From an uncultured Clostridium sp. (GTDB taxonomy: Bacteria; Bacillota; Clostridia; Clostridiales; Clostridiaceae): a stretch of DNA of 64,000 nucleotides. How positions within the stretch are numbered: position 1 is the first letter of the stretch; every line of letters begins with the position of its first letter. Where the stretch lies: NCBI GenBank assembly GCA_900548455.1, contig URKQ01000006.1:62001-126000 (forward strand). Reading direction: 5' to 3'. Under the pieces are notes generated by a model that had not been told where the DNA came from, did no database searches, and was given only the letters and a program-made list of their open reading frames with translations. The position numbers and the translations under genes are program-made. Positions 32,969 to 42,885 of the stretch are shown one piece after another.

Positions 32969-33461
32969 ATTTTAATGCTTCTTTAACTATTTCTACTGCC
33001 TTTAAAGAATAATCTGTTCCTGCATTGTCATAGTCAGGAATGATAAATAGCATTACATAGTTTCCATCAGTTTCAACTTTTACATTTTCAACAGCTTCTG
33101 CTTCACCCGGATAAAATGCACTTGCTTTTTTATCTTCTATAACTTTTTCTAATGAAGATTTAACAGCATCAACTTTTCCTTCTTTAGCTTTTACTACAGC
33201 TAATGCTTCAAGTCCAGTATTCATAGTTCCATTTTCAATAGTATACTCTTCTACATCATCTAGGTTAAGATGATATTGAGTCTTGGCAAGTTCTCCCTCA
33301 ACTGGTGCTGTCATTCTCATTTCAATTTTTTCTTTAACTGCATTTACTAAGTCTACAGTTGGAACATTCTTTTTAGATTCTGAATTTCCACCACCTGATG
33401 AACATCCTACTAGTCCTAAAATCATAATTCCACATAATAAAAAACTAATTATTTTTTTCAT
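32967..33461 (-). CDS. DUF4358 lipoprotein
   Basis: This encodes 164 residues with a lipoprotein signal: MKKIISFLLCGIMILGLVGC, where LVGC is a lipobox and the cysteine is residue 20. A Ser/Gly/Asn-rich linker and a compact alpha/beta domain with alternating strands follow (EAVENVKVETDGNYVMLFIIPD). This matches the DUF4358 family, which often accompanies MBOAT/DHHW genes. The function is not known; a membrane-anchored accessory of acyl transfer is plausible. AAAGGAG precedes the ATG. Confidence 0.85.
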   Translation of the reverse strand: MKKIISFLLCGIMILGLVGCSSGGGNSESKKNVPTVDLVNAVKEKIEMRMTAPVEGELAKTQYHLNLDDVEEYTIENGTMNTGLEALAVVKAKEGKVDAVKSSLEKVIEDKKASAFYPGEAEAVENVKVETDGNYVMLFIIPDYDNAGTDYSLKAVEIVKEALK

Positions 33462-33642
33462 TGGTATTTCTCCTTTAAATTAAATTTAATAATAATACGC
33501 AAAAAAAATTAAAAAGTATCATAATTATATATAATGTCCAAATTATTTTAGAAATATTTTTTATATGTTAAAACAAATAAAAAGTAGAGATATTTTTTTA
33601 TATTTATCGTATAATTAAAAAAAGGTGTTTTAGGAGGACTCT

Positions 33643-34572
33643 ATGAAAAATATTGGGATAATCGATATTGGTTCAAATACTATACACTTAATTATAATTA
33701 AAATTGATTATAATGGTAAAACTAAAATTTTAGATCAAGATAAGGAACACTTACGTCTTGGAGAAAATATCAATGCAAGAAAAAATATAGATTCAGATAA
33801 GATACTCAATACAGTTATTACACTGAAAAAATATTTAAGACTTTGTCTACTATACAATGTTGATGATATAATTGCTGTAGCTACTGAAGCTTTGCGAGTT
33901 GCAGAAAACAGTTCCTTTATCATAGATTATATAAAAAACCATACGGGTCTTTCCATTAAAATATTATCAAAGGAAGAAGAAGCCTTTCTTTCTTACCTAG
34001 GTGTTGCTTCAACCTACAATATAACAAATACTCTTATCATGGACTTAGGTGGAAATAGCACTGAATTAATTTCTGTTAGAGATGGTATCTTTGCTAACTA
34101 TGTAAGTTTGCCTATTGGAGCAATAAATGTTTATGAAAAGATAAATCTTTCCAAGGAAGGTCGTTTTTATGACTGTACTTATTCAGAAGACTATTTTAAT
34201 AGTATTTTTTCAAATCTTCCAATAATAAATAATAAAAATGATGTAGTTCTATTTGGAGTAGGTGGCACCTTTAAAAATTTAAAAAATATATATAAAAATA
34301 TAAGTGTTAATAAAAATCTTAATCCTAACTATTTAGAATTGGACTCCAACACTTTAATTAACCTATGTATATACTTAAAAAATTTAAGTAGTGCAGATAG
34401 GATTAATCTAAAAGGCCTATCAAAAAAGCGTTGTGATATCATTTTAGGTGGTTGTGAAATTATAATTAATTCAATTAAATATCATCGCTTCAAAAAAATC
34501 AATATATGTGATGAAGGATTAAGAACTGGAATTTTATCAAACTATTTAAATCCTAAAATATCATTAAAATAA
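33643..34572 (+). CDS. Ppx/GppA-family phosphatase
   Basis: This 309-residue protein contains only the two-lobed ASKHA/Ppx-GppA domain. The phosphate loops are GIIDIGSNTIHLIIIKI at the start and MDLGGNSTELISV near residue 134. ATEALRVAENS and LSKEEEAFLSYLG are also family stretches. It should hydrolyse polyphosphate or pppGpp; sequence cannot tell which. The length is that of short Ppx proteins lacking the HD-like C-terminal domain. TAGGAGG precedes the ATG. It is a single gene ending in a terminator. Confidence 0.9.
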   Translation: MKNIGIIDIGSNTIHLIIIKIDYNGKTKILDQDKEHLRLGENINARKNIDSDKILNTVITLKKYLRLCLLYNVDDIIAVATEALRVAENSSFIIDYIKNHTGLSIKILSKEEEAFLSYLGVASTYNITNTLIMDLGGNSTELISVRDGIFANYVSLPIGAINVYEKINLSKEGRFYDCTYSEDYFNSIFSNLPIINNKNDVVLFGVGGTFKNLKNIYKNISVNKNLNPNYLELDSNTLINLCIYLKNLSSADRINLKGLSKKRCDIILGGCEIIINSIKYHRFKKINICDEGLRTGILSNYLNPKISLK

Positions 34573-34574
34573 TT

Positions 34575-34604
34575 AAAGGCTATTGTAATTCTACAATAGC
34601 CTTT
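34575..34604. terminator. Bidirectional terminator
   Basis: Perfect 13-bp arms AAAGGCTATTGTA and TACAATAGCCTTT lie between convergent genes. Confidence 0.86.
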
Positions 34605-34609
34605 CAAAT

Positions 34610-35791
34610 TTAAAATATTAGCTGAAATAGTAAGAATATATAATGTGCAGAAATACCTGCTACAAGACCTCCAAAGGTATGACTTATAATGGCCTTACCA
34701 GTAAGTTCTCTACATTTTAATCCATCCATCATTGCAACGTGTGTACTTAAATATCCACTCCAACACATTCCCATAGCTGTAAATACTGCAATTTCATTTG
34801 CACCAATTAAAGATTTTTCAAGCATTCCAGGAACTAAGCTAATTGCTGCCCCTGCTGCTCCTAGAGATGTTATTGGGAATGCAATAGCCTCTGGACTTTG
34901 GAATCCAAATAATGGTCTAAGTATAAAAGTTAGCTTTTCTCCAATCCATGGCAATAAAGCAATTCCTTCTGATGCAGCTCCAGTATATGCTCCACTTGCT
35001 GAAGGTCCATTAGTTAACATTAAAACTAAAGTACAAATGATAAGAACTCCCGGAATAATCGCCATTCCCATCTGTACTCCTGAAGCACCACCCTCTAGTA
35101 GTGCAGCAAGAAATCTAGATCCAACGCTACCTTCTCTCACTTCCCTATAGTTTAACATGTCAAAACCTTCACCATCATCTTTAACACAAGGTTCTTCTTT
35201 ACCATAAATTTTAGAAGTTTGTCTAAGCATAAGTCTTGTACTTACTATACTTCCGATTATAGCACCAACATTTCCGATTATAGCTGCAGAAACAAAACTT
35301 TCACCTATAGGAGATTTTTGTCCCATCATATATGTTGTAATAATAAGTCCCATGCCAAAGGCTGTACCTAAGTTTGTAAGAGCTGGCAGTTGATATTTTT
35401 TAAAATATCTTCTAAACCCTTTATCATCTGCTAATGTTAATATAGCCGGATTATCTGATAGATATGTAGTAACAATTCCTATGGTACTAGCACCGGGCAA
35501 ATCATATATAGGTTTCATTAATGGTGATAATAATTTGTTAATAAGAGCTACTACACCAAATTCAGATAACAATGCAGATATAGCCCCTGCTAACACGGCA
35601 ATTGCCATAATGTAAAATACGGTCTTCATAAGAAGATTATATGCAGTATTCATAAGTGTATTAAACATATTTATAGTGCCCATTTTACATCCCATTACAG
35701 TAAATATACCTACAAATGCAATTAAAAAAATAAATCCTTCCTTACTCACAGCTTTCTTAATTTTCTTATTTTCTGACAATTTATATTCCAC
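34610..35791 (-). CDS. YjiH-type membrane protein with nucleoside-recognition (gate) domains
   Basis: This 393-residue protein has about ten membrane segments, in two blocks of the nucleoside-recognition (Gate) type: TVFYIMAIAVLAGAISALLSEFGVV, then TSIGIVTTYLSDNPAILTLAD-like and MGMCWSGYLSTHVAMMDGL. The full length and layout match YjiH-family proteins. The transported compound is unknown. A GTG start (35789-35791) follows GGAGAGG. It is transcribed alone, convergent to the ppx gene. Confidence 0.82.
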   Translation of the reverse strand: MEYKLSENKKIKKAVSKEGFIFLIAFVGIFTVMGCKMGTINMFNTLMNTAYNLLMKTVFYIMAIAVLAGAISALLSEFGVVALINKLLSPLMKPIYDLPGASTIGIVTTYLSDNPAILTLADDKGFRRYFKKYQLPALTNLGTAFGMGLIITTYMMGQKSPIGESFVSAAIIGNVGAIIGSIVSTRLMLRQTSKIYGKEEPCVKDDGEGFDMLNYREVREGSVGSRFLAALLEGGASGVQMGMAIIPGVLIICTLVLMLTNGPSASGAYTGAASEGIALLPWIGEKLTFILRPLFGFQSPEAIAFPITSLGAAGAAISLVPGMLEKSLIGANEIAVFTAMGMCWSGYLSTHVAMMDGLKCRELTGKAIISHTFGGLVAGISAHYIFLLFQLIF

Positions 35792-36064
35792 CTACCTCTC
35801 CATTATTTCCTTCCTAGATTATTATGTATTATTAACACTAAATTGTCAATTATGGTTTTTGATAAATTTTACTTAATATTTTTATAATTGAAAACTTAAT
35901 CTTTCTTATATTCACGTGCGTATAAATATATATAATTTTATTCACACTCATCACATTTCATGATATGTTATGTATTCCTTTACATTTTCTTAGCGTCCAT
36001 AGAATCTATTTTGAAAATAGTATATCATATAACATATAGCAAATATATATTATAGGAGGATATT

Positions 36065-37360
36065 ATGAATAATTTTCAAGATAAATATTTAATAGTTATC
36101 TCTTTAGATGCGCTAAAAGCTGATGATCTAGATATAATTAAGAATTTACCTAACTTTTCCAAGTTAATTAACCATGGTTCCATTATAAAAAGAGTAAAGA
36201 CTATTTATCCCTCCTTAACTTACCCTGCTCATACTACGATAGTTACTGGTAAATATCCAAAAAATCACAACATAACAAACAATAAACCTTTTAATATAAA
36301 ACACAAAAATACACCTTGGTATTGGTATAGAAAATATATAACTTCTTCAACTATTTATGATGAAGCTAAAAAAAACAACTTAACTGTTTCTTCTATATTT
36401 TGGCCTGTAAGTGCTCTCTCATCAATTAAATATAATATGCCCGAAATTTTTACTTATAATAAACATATATCGCAAGAAACTATATCTCTTTTAAGTGGCA
36501 GCTTTTTATATCAATTAAAAATGTTTTATAAGTACAAAAAAATGAAAGATGGCTTTAAAGAACCTGAGTTAGATGACTTCGGAATTTCTGTGGCTTGTGA
36601 AACCATTAAATTATATAAACCTAATCTTTTAATGATTCATCTATTAGATTTAGATAGCAATAGACATGTACACGGGACTAATTCCATTAACGCTATAAAT
36701 GCTTTAAAAAGACATGATGAAAGAATTGGCTTGCTTATAAAAACATTAAAAGATAATAATCTTTATAGCAAGAGTAATATTGTAATTTTAGGGGATCATG
36801 GATTTCAAGACTACCAAAAAGTTATTTCTCTAAATACACTTTTTAAAAAAGAAGGTTATATAAAAACTGATGAAAATCATAATATATTAGATTGGTGTGC
36901 CATAGCTAAATCTTGTGATGGAAGTGCATATATTTATTTAAAAAATGAAGATGACTTAACTCTTAAATCTAATTTGTATAATTTTTTATGTAATCTAGCA
37001 AAGGACCATATATATGGAATAGAAAAAATATTCAACAAAGATGAACTTATAAATCTTGGTGGCGATAGTAGCGCTTCTTTTATGATTGAAGCTTGTAAAG
37101 GCTTTACATTTACTGATAATGTATGTAGTGCTATAGAAACTACTCCAAAACCTAATGGAAACGAATCCTTTGGAACCCATGGATATTCTCCCATGAAAAG
37201 CTCTTTAGATACATTATTTATAGGCTTTGGTCCAAGATTTAAATCTAATACAACAATTGATAAAGGAAATCTTATTGATATTGCTCCAACTTTAGCACAA
37301 GTATTAAACATACCATTTCCACCTTGTGATGGTAAAAGTATTGATGAAATAATTAAATAA
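36065..37360 (+). CDS. Alkaline-phosphatase-superfamily phosphodiesterase (NPP-like)
   Basis: This encodes 431 residues. The metal-binding aspartate VISLDALKADD lies near the N-terminus. The nucleophilic threonine is in TYPAHTTIVTGKYPKNH, and the second metal site is formed by LDLDSNRHVHG, LGDHGFQD and FGTHGYSP. This is the ectonucleotide pyrophosphatase/phosphodiesterase pattern. There is no clear signal peptide, so it probably acts in the cytosol on nucleotides or phosphodiesters. AGGAGG precedes the ATG. Its last 8 nt overlap the convergent PAP2 gene. Confidence 0.9.
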   Translation: MNNFQDKYLIVISLDALKADDLDIIKNLPNFSKLINHGSIIKRVKTIYPSLTYPAHTTIVTGKYPKNHNITNNKPFNIKHKNTPWYWYRKYITSSTIYDEAKKNNLTVSSIFWPVSALSSIKYNMPEIFTYNKHISQETISLLSGSFLYQLKMFYKYKKMKDGFKEPELDDFGISVACETIKLYKPNLLMIHLLDLDSNRHVHGTNSINAINALKRHDERIGLLIKTLKDNNLYSKSNIVILGDHGFQDYQKVISLNTLFKKEGYIKTDENHNILDWCAIAKSCDGSAYIYLKNEDDLTLKSNLYNFLCNLAKDHIYGIEKIFNKDELINLGGDSSASFMIEACKGFTFTDNVCSAIETTPKPNGNESFGTHGYSPMKSSLDTLFIGFGPRFKSNTTIDKGNLIDIAPTLAQVLNIPFPPCDGKSIDEIIK

Positions 37361-37868
37361 TACTATACATTAGTAAAGCACTCAATGTACCAACTACCAC
37401 ACCTGCTCCAACATCTGTAGGATAATGAACTCCTAAGTAAATCCTTGAAAATCCTACTAGTGATGCAAAAATTATAGCAAATATTGCCAAACTACTAAAA
37501 GATATGGCCACACTTACTCCAATTGAAAAAGCTACAGTGGTATGACCTGATGGAAAGGAATATTCATCTACACCTATTTTATTAACATGCAAATTAGGAA
37601 ATTTAATATATGGTCTAATTCTACTTTTTAATCTTTTTAACATCTGGGCTATCCCTGTTGATGTAATAATAGAAAGTGAGGCTAATATTCCAAGGCTTCT
37701 TACATTTTTACTTTTTGATATCATAGATGCTATAGCAAATATCATACAAAAACTAGCTGAACCAAAGAAAGTTATGTAGGGCATAATTTTATCCAAAAAT
37801 TTGCACCTACATTTTTCATTTACAAACTTTAAAATATCTATATCAACTTTTTTAATAAATTTTATCAT
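37353..37868 (-). CDS. PAP2-family membrane phosphatase
   Basis: This 171-residue lipid phosphatase-type protein has about five membrane helices. The three phosphatase motifs are complete: KRLKSRIRPY (KxxxxxxRP), SFPSGHT and SRIYLGVHYPTDV. The likely substrate is undecaprenyl pyrophosphate or another lipid phosphate. AGGAGG precedes the ATG. Its 3' end overlaps the convergent phosphodiesterase gene by 8 nt without a terminator between them, so the transcripts may interfere. Confidence 0.92.
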   Translation of the reverse strand: MIKFIKKVDIDILKFVNEKCRCKFLDKIMPYITFFGSASFCMIFAIASMISKSKNVRSLGILASLSIITSTGIAQMLKRLKSRIRPYIKFPNLHVNKIGVDEYSFPSGHTTVAFSIGVSVAISFSSLAIFAIIFASLVGFSRIYLGVHYPTDVGAGVVVGTLSALLMYSII

Positions 37869-38027
37869 TTGTTCCTCCTAAAACGCTTTATATAATTATA
37901 TAAAAAAAGATTATAAATTAAAAGACTTTTATTTAATGAGATTATAAACTAAAAACTAATTGATACTCTATACCTCCTAATGATAAAATAAGATAAAAAT
38001 AATAATTATATATTATTTGGAGGCATT

Positions 38028-41000
38028 ATGGATCTTATAATAAAAGAACTAAAAACTAAAATTAATAAAAAATTAAATAACTTATCTGCTTCAAAGGGCA
38101 AGGATGAATTTAAAGACTTGATTAATAATCATTTGAATTCTCCTGCCTTTTTATACAATATAGAAGAAATTATTAAATATAATAATTTCAAACCATCTAA
38201 AATACTTAATCTTTGTTTACCGCTTATGAACGATTTATGCAATAATGCTCCAGAAAATTGGCTTATATATTTATATAATTATACTTTAAATAAAAATTTT
38301 AAATCTGCATTAACAACGGAAATTGAAGACGACTTAGAATTTCCATGTCAAATATACTTTAAAATCTTCAAAATATTTAATGAATTTGAAAAAACTGTTG
38401 TCAATTCAACCTGTTGGCAATCCAAATATCCATTAACCTTATTAAATGAACATGAAATTAACTCCTTAGAAAGAAAAGATGAATACACAAAATTTTCTCG
38501 TGGCTTTAATAAAGATTTAGTTTACGAAATGATGAAGTTAAACGGGGAACTCTTCAAATTCAATACACTAGATCATATTTGTGGAGTTCATCACCTTGCT
38601 ATGTATATTGCACGTCAATTATATTCTCTTAATGTTCCTATAGATTTAGGTCGAGTATCCGGTGCTGCTACCGGACATGATATAGGTAAATATGGTTGTA
38701 AAGGAGAAGAACTTAAAAGAGTCCCCCACCTTCATTATTATTATACTGACCAATGGTTTAAAAAGCATAACATTACTTATATAAGAAATATAGCAAGCAA
38801 TCACTCTGTTTGGGATTTGGAACTTGAAAATCTATCTTTAGAATCTTTAATTTTAATTTATTGCGATTTTAGAGTAAAAAATATATCTTCAAACAATATT
38901 GATATTATGCACATTTTTTCTTTAAAAGAATCCTTCGATGTAATTTTGGAAAAACTAGAAAACGTTGACTCTAAAAAGAAAATTCGATATAAAAAAGTTT
39001 ATGAAAAACTAAAGGATTTCGAAGGTTATCTTCATAGTATAGGAGTTTCAACAAGTTTGGATGATGAAAATATAGCTAGTGTATCTATTTGTAATACTAA
39101 TTATGCTCTCTTACAAGGAAATGAAGTAACAAATACTATAAAAAACCTTGCCATTAAACATAATATTAATCTCATGTATCTTTTAAGAGATGAATTTTCT
39201 TTAAATACTATCCTAGATCAAGGAAGAAGTGAAATTAATTCTAAAGAAATAAGACAATACATTCAGGTATTAGATGAATATTCCACCTACTTCACTCAAA
39301 CTCAAAAGATACAAACTATTAATTTCCTATATGAAAATTTAACCCATGAAGAAGATGATGTAAGAAGACATTGTGCTTTATTAATTGGACGACTTATTGC
39401 AATTTTTGATAGAGAATATAGCAAAGAACTTCCTAAGGGAGTTATTGTGGAAGAACCCTTAATGAACAGTCACAAACTCTTTAAACAATATCTAAATCTC
39501 ATGCTATTCCCTAGTAATAAACTGATACCAACTCATAGAAAGTGGTTAGGATATAATACAAAGGTTATGGTAAAGGCTGTTTTTTCTAACACTAAAAAAG
39601 AAAAACATGAAAACTATAGAAATGACCTACTCTCCTTTTATGAAAATCCTAGTTTAAACACTGGCGAGACTCTATTATATCTTTTATCTACATGTAAATA
39701 TATAAGTCTAGATGAAAATGATAATGCTACAGAAGTCTTGCTTAATTTCATATTATCTTTAGTAAATAAAAAAAATATTGATATTCGACTTGCTGCTTTA
39801 GACTGCTTATGTCATATTTCATTAAATATAAAAAGGGAATATTACTTAGATACAATTATAAATAATTTAAAAACCTTAAAAACCAAAAGCAAAATACCTA
39901 GTGAAAACTTACTTTATTTTAAACTTTTCTCTATATTAAAAGTAAATGATTTATTATCTGTCTATAGAAAGTATTGTGAAGAAGACTTCAAAAAAGTTCC
40001 TGATTTATTCCTTAGTAATTTAAAATCAGCTACAAGTTGGATTATAAAAAAGCAACAAATAGAAATATTGTTAAATTACACTTTGAATGTAGCTCCTAAT
40101 AACGGACTTCATACATGTATTCACTTTTGTAACTTATTAAAGGTCAGCGAATACGAAACTGTAAGAAATAAATCCGGGTATTCTATTCTTGAAATTATGC
40201 CTATTCTTAACATTTCAGAAAGAAATGAAGTTGCCATAGAGCTTTTAAGAAGTTTGGAATTAGAAGGTCAAAAATTTACTCAATATATTCCATCATTTTT
40301 AGGGAAAGTCATCCTTTGGTTAAAACCAGATGAATTAGATGAAATAATTGAAGACTTAAAATATAAAATTAAAATCTCTAAGGAAAATGTAAAAGTCCTT
40401 ATTCTTAAAACAATTGGAGTAACTTTAGAAAATTATAGCGAGTATAAATCTCGATTTACTGAATTAGATATAAAATATGAAACTCGTTTAAAAGAAATGT
40501 TATCTATTTTACTAAATGGTATTGGCAATTACAATAGCGCTGTTAAAGAAGCTGCTATTATAACTCTTGGAAAAAATATTTTAGGAAGCAGAAAACTTGA
40601 TTTAAAGAATAAATTACAAATTTTCAAGTTAACCTGTAAGAAGCTTCTAACACTAATTGGTGATGACGAGAATGATAGGTTATTGCTTTTAACTAATTCT
40701 GCAACTTTAAACCATATATATAGATTTATTTCAACTTACACCTTACATAATGGTGAAATTGATATGGAAGTTCCTAAAAAAATTGCTTTTTTCCCTGGAA
40801 CTTTTGATCCCTTTTCTTTAGGGCACAAACATATTGCAAAAACCATTAGGGATTTAGGGTTTGAAGTATATCTAGCAGTTGACGAATTTTCATGGTCAAA
40901 AAAGACACTGCCTAATTTACTTAGAAGAACTTTAATAAACTTATCTATTTGTGATGAATTTAATATATATATTTATCCTGAAACTTTCCAAGTTAATATT

Positions 41001-42872
41001 GCAAATCCTGAAGACCTAAAAAATCTAAAAAATGTATTTAAGAATTCTATTATATATTTTGTTTCTGGAAGCGATGTTTTATTAAATGCATCTTGCTACA
41101 AAAAATTACCATCGCCTAATTCAATCCATCAATTTCCACACATTATATTTGAACGTGGAAACTCTAAAAAAATTAAAGAAGCAAAAAAACTAATTAATAA
41201 TAGTGTAGAGATATTAAATTTACCTCCCTCATACACACTTATTAGCTCTACTCAAATTAGAAATTATATAGATAAAAATAGAGATGTTTCTGCTTTAGTA
41301 GATCCTTTAGTATCTCAATACATTCTTGAAAATGGCTTTTATAAGAGGGAACCTCTCGATAAAATATCAACCTCTTCAAATAATTTAGAAATTAATTTTT
41401 ATGAAGAAATAACTGATGATTTAATAAAATTTATAACTAGTAATATACCCGATTCTAAAATAATGGATATTCTACTGGAACTAAGAGCAAAAGAATCTCC
41501 TAAAGTTTGTATAATTTCAGATGGTGAAACTGAGGAAATTATTTCAATGTCTTTTATGCATTGGATTAGAAATAACAACTTATATTCTGAACTAAAAGAC
41601 GAGGTAATTTCAAGCAACTTAAGGATACATTCTGTAGGCAGAATAATGATGATAGATGGTTTTTATATTAATTACAAGAAAAATCTCAACAATACAGAAA
41701 ATATAATCATAACGGAAACTTTAGCATATGCTATTTCAAGGGATTATGAATTTGGAATATATAAACCCTATGGACAGATTTTCTGTAATGAAGAACTTGT
41801 TAACTCTCTTAAATCTATGGGTTTTAGAAAAATACACAATACTATAGATGACTTACCAGTTCTATCTGTTAATATGTCTAATCCTTCCATAGTAAATCTT
41901 GATTTAGAAAATATAATAAAGGAACCTTTTAGAAGTAATTATAAAGTTAAATCAGTAATTAACTCAACTAGAAAGCAATTGATAGAGTCTTTACAAAACT
42001 TATACCCTGATGATTTATTATTATCCTTTGATAGCCAAATACTTCATCAAAAACTTATAAATAATATATGTAAAGAAAATAATGTTCCAATAGAAATTCT
42101 ATCTTCTAAATCCTATGGTGATTTAATGTGTGTACCCTATGGAGATATTTTAGATAGGTATGTGGTGCCTAATACAGTTACTAAATCTCTTCATACCGAG
42201 AAATACTATAATGAAGATATTTCTAGCTTTTTTATAGGAGAATCCCCTTATTACTTATCATTAAAAAACCAAATAAAAATGATAAAATCTTTTAATCGAC
42301 CAATAATATTAGTTGATAACATTCTCCATAAGGGATATAGGATGAGGGCCCTTGACCCATTACTTACAAAAGAAAATATTAATGTGAACAAGATAGTTTG
42401 TGGAATATTGTCAGGAAGAGGCAAAGATTTAATGGATATTCAAAACAGAAATGTGTCTAGTGTTTACTTTATACCTAGATTAAAGGTATGGTTTAACGAA
42501 AACAATTTATATCCATTTCTTGGCGGTGATGGAATATGGCGAGGTGATTTTCCAAAGAGAAACTTAATACCATCAATTAATACCATACTTCCATATACTT
42601 ATCCAGTATTTATAAAGGATGCTTCTCACCAAGCAGTTTATAATTTATCTAATACTTGTCTTAATAACTCTTTAGAAATATTGATGGTGTTAGAAAAAGA
42701 ATATCACAACCTATATGGTAAAAACTTAACCCTACATTCTTTAGGTGATGTTATAACCATCCCTAGATGTCCTGATATAGGAAATAATATAGATTACAAT
42801 CTATATTCTAATCCTTCCTCACTAATAAAAAAGGATTTAGAATTACTTAAAAGATTAAAAAATATTTTATAG
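38028..42872 (+). CDS. Giant multidomain protein: HD hydrolase, HEAT repeats, NadD-like, GNAT-like, PRTase-like
   Basis: This encodes 1614 residues in one uninterrupted frame. About 180-290 is an HD domain (DHICGVHH, then ATGHDIGKYG, ASNHSVWD, YCDFRVKN). About 420-900 are HEAT-like repeats (DDVRRHCALLIGRLIAIF; IDIRLAALDCLCHIS; AVKEAAIITLGKN). About 917-1095 is a nucleotidyltransferase of the NadD type: FFPGTFDPFSLGHKHIA, SGSDVLLN and ISSTQIRNYI are its three motifs. About 1150-1275 looks like a GNAT fold (ETLAYAISRD, then SLKSMGFRKI). About 1330-1600 resembles a phosphoribosyltransferase, with PIILVDNILHKGYRMR in place of the PRPP loop. GGAGG precedes the ATG. The first two named domains are secure, GNAT and PRTase are inferred, and the overall reaction is unknown. 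It heads a three-gene operon. Confidence 0.82.
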   Translation: MDLIIKELKTKINKKLNNLSASKGKDEFKDLINNHLNSPAFLYNIEEIIKYNNFKPSKILNLCLPLMNDLCNNAPENWLIYLYNYTLNKNFKSALTTEIEDDLEFPCQIYFKIFKIFNEFEKTVVNSTCWQSKYPLTLLNEHEINSLERKDEYTKFSRGFNKDLVYEMMKLNGELFKFNTLDHICGVHHLAMYIARQLYSLNVPIDLGRVSGAATGHDIGKYGCKGEELKRVPHLHYYYTDQWFKKHNITYIRNIASNHSVWDLELENLSLESLILIYCDFRVKNISSNNIDIMHIFSLKESFDVILEKLENVDSKKKIRYKKVYEKLKDFEGYLHSIGVSTSLDDENIASVSICNTNYALLQGNEVTNTIKNLAIKHNINLMYLLRDEFSLNTILDQGRSEINSKEIRQYIQVLDEYSTYFTQTQKIQTINFLYENLTHEEDDVRRHCALLIGRLIAIFDREYSKELPKGVIVEEPLMNSHKLFKQYLNLMLFPSNKLIPTHRKWLGYNTKVMVKAVFSNTKKEKHENYRNDLLSFYENPSLNTGETLLYLLSTCKYISLDENDNATEVLLNFILSLVNKKNIDIRLAALDCLCHISLNIKREYYLDTIINNLKTLKTKSKIPSENLLYFKLFSILKVNDLLSVYRKYCEEDFKKVPDLFLSNLKSATSWIIKKQQIEILLNYTLNVAPNNGLHTCIHFCNLLKVSEYETVRNKSGYSILEIMPILNISERNEVAIELLRSLELEGQKFTQYIPSFLGKVILWLKPDELDEIIEDLKYKIKISKENVKVLILKTIGVTLENYSEYKSRFTELDIKYETRLKEMLSILLNGIGNYNSAVKEAAIITLGKNILGSRKLDLKNKLQIFKLTCKKLLTLIGDDENDRLLLLTNSATLNHIYRFISTYTLHNGEIDMEVPKKIAFFPGTFDPFSLGHKHIAKTIRDLGFEVYLAVDEFSWSKKTLPNLLRRTLINLSICDEFNIYIYPETFQVNIANPEDLKNLKNVFKNSIIYFVSGSDVLLNASCYKKLPSPNSIHQFPHIIFERGNSKKIKEAKKLINNSVEILNLPPSYTLISSTQIRNYIDKNRDVSALVDPLVSQYILENGFYKREPLDKISTSSNNLEINFYEEITDDLIKFITSNIPDSKIMDILLELRAKESPKVCIISDGETEEIISMSFMHWIRNNNLYSELKDEVISSNLRIHSVGRIMMIDGFYINYKKNLNNTENIIITETLAYAISRDYEFGIYKPYGQIFCNEELVNSLKSMGFRKIHNTIDDLPVLSVNMSNPSIVNLDLENIIKEPFRSNYKVKSVINSTRKQLIESLQNLYPDDLLLSFDSQILHQKLINNICKENNVPIEILSSKSYGDLMCVPYGDILDRYVVPNTVTKSLHTEKYYNEDISSFFIGESPYYLSLKNQIKMIKSFNRPIILVDNILHKGYRMRALDPLLTKENINVNKIVCGILSGRGKDLMDIQNRNVSSVYFIPRLKVWFNENNLYPFLGGDGIWRGDFPKRNLIPSINTILPYTYPVFIKDASHQAVYNLSNTCLNNSLEILMVLEKEYHNLYGKNLTLHSLGDVITIPRCPDIGNNIDYNLYSNPSSLIKKDLELLKRLKNIL

Positions 42873-42885
42873 AAAGAGGTACTTT

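Noticed and set aside
34689..35150. Plus-strand 153-codon frame inside the YjiH-type gene.
   Set aside because: It is antisense to conserved membrane helices, Pro/Ala/Ile-rich, and has no start site support.
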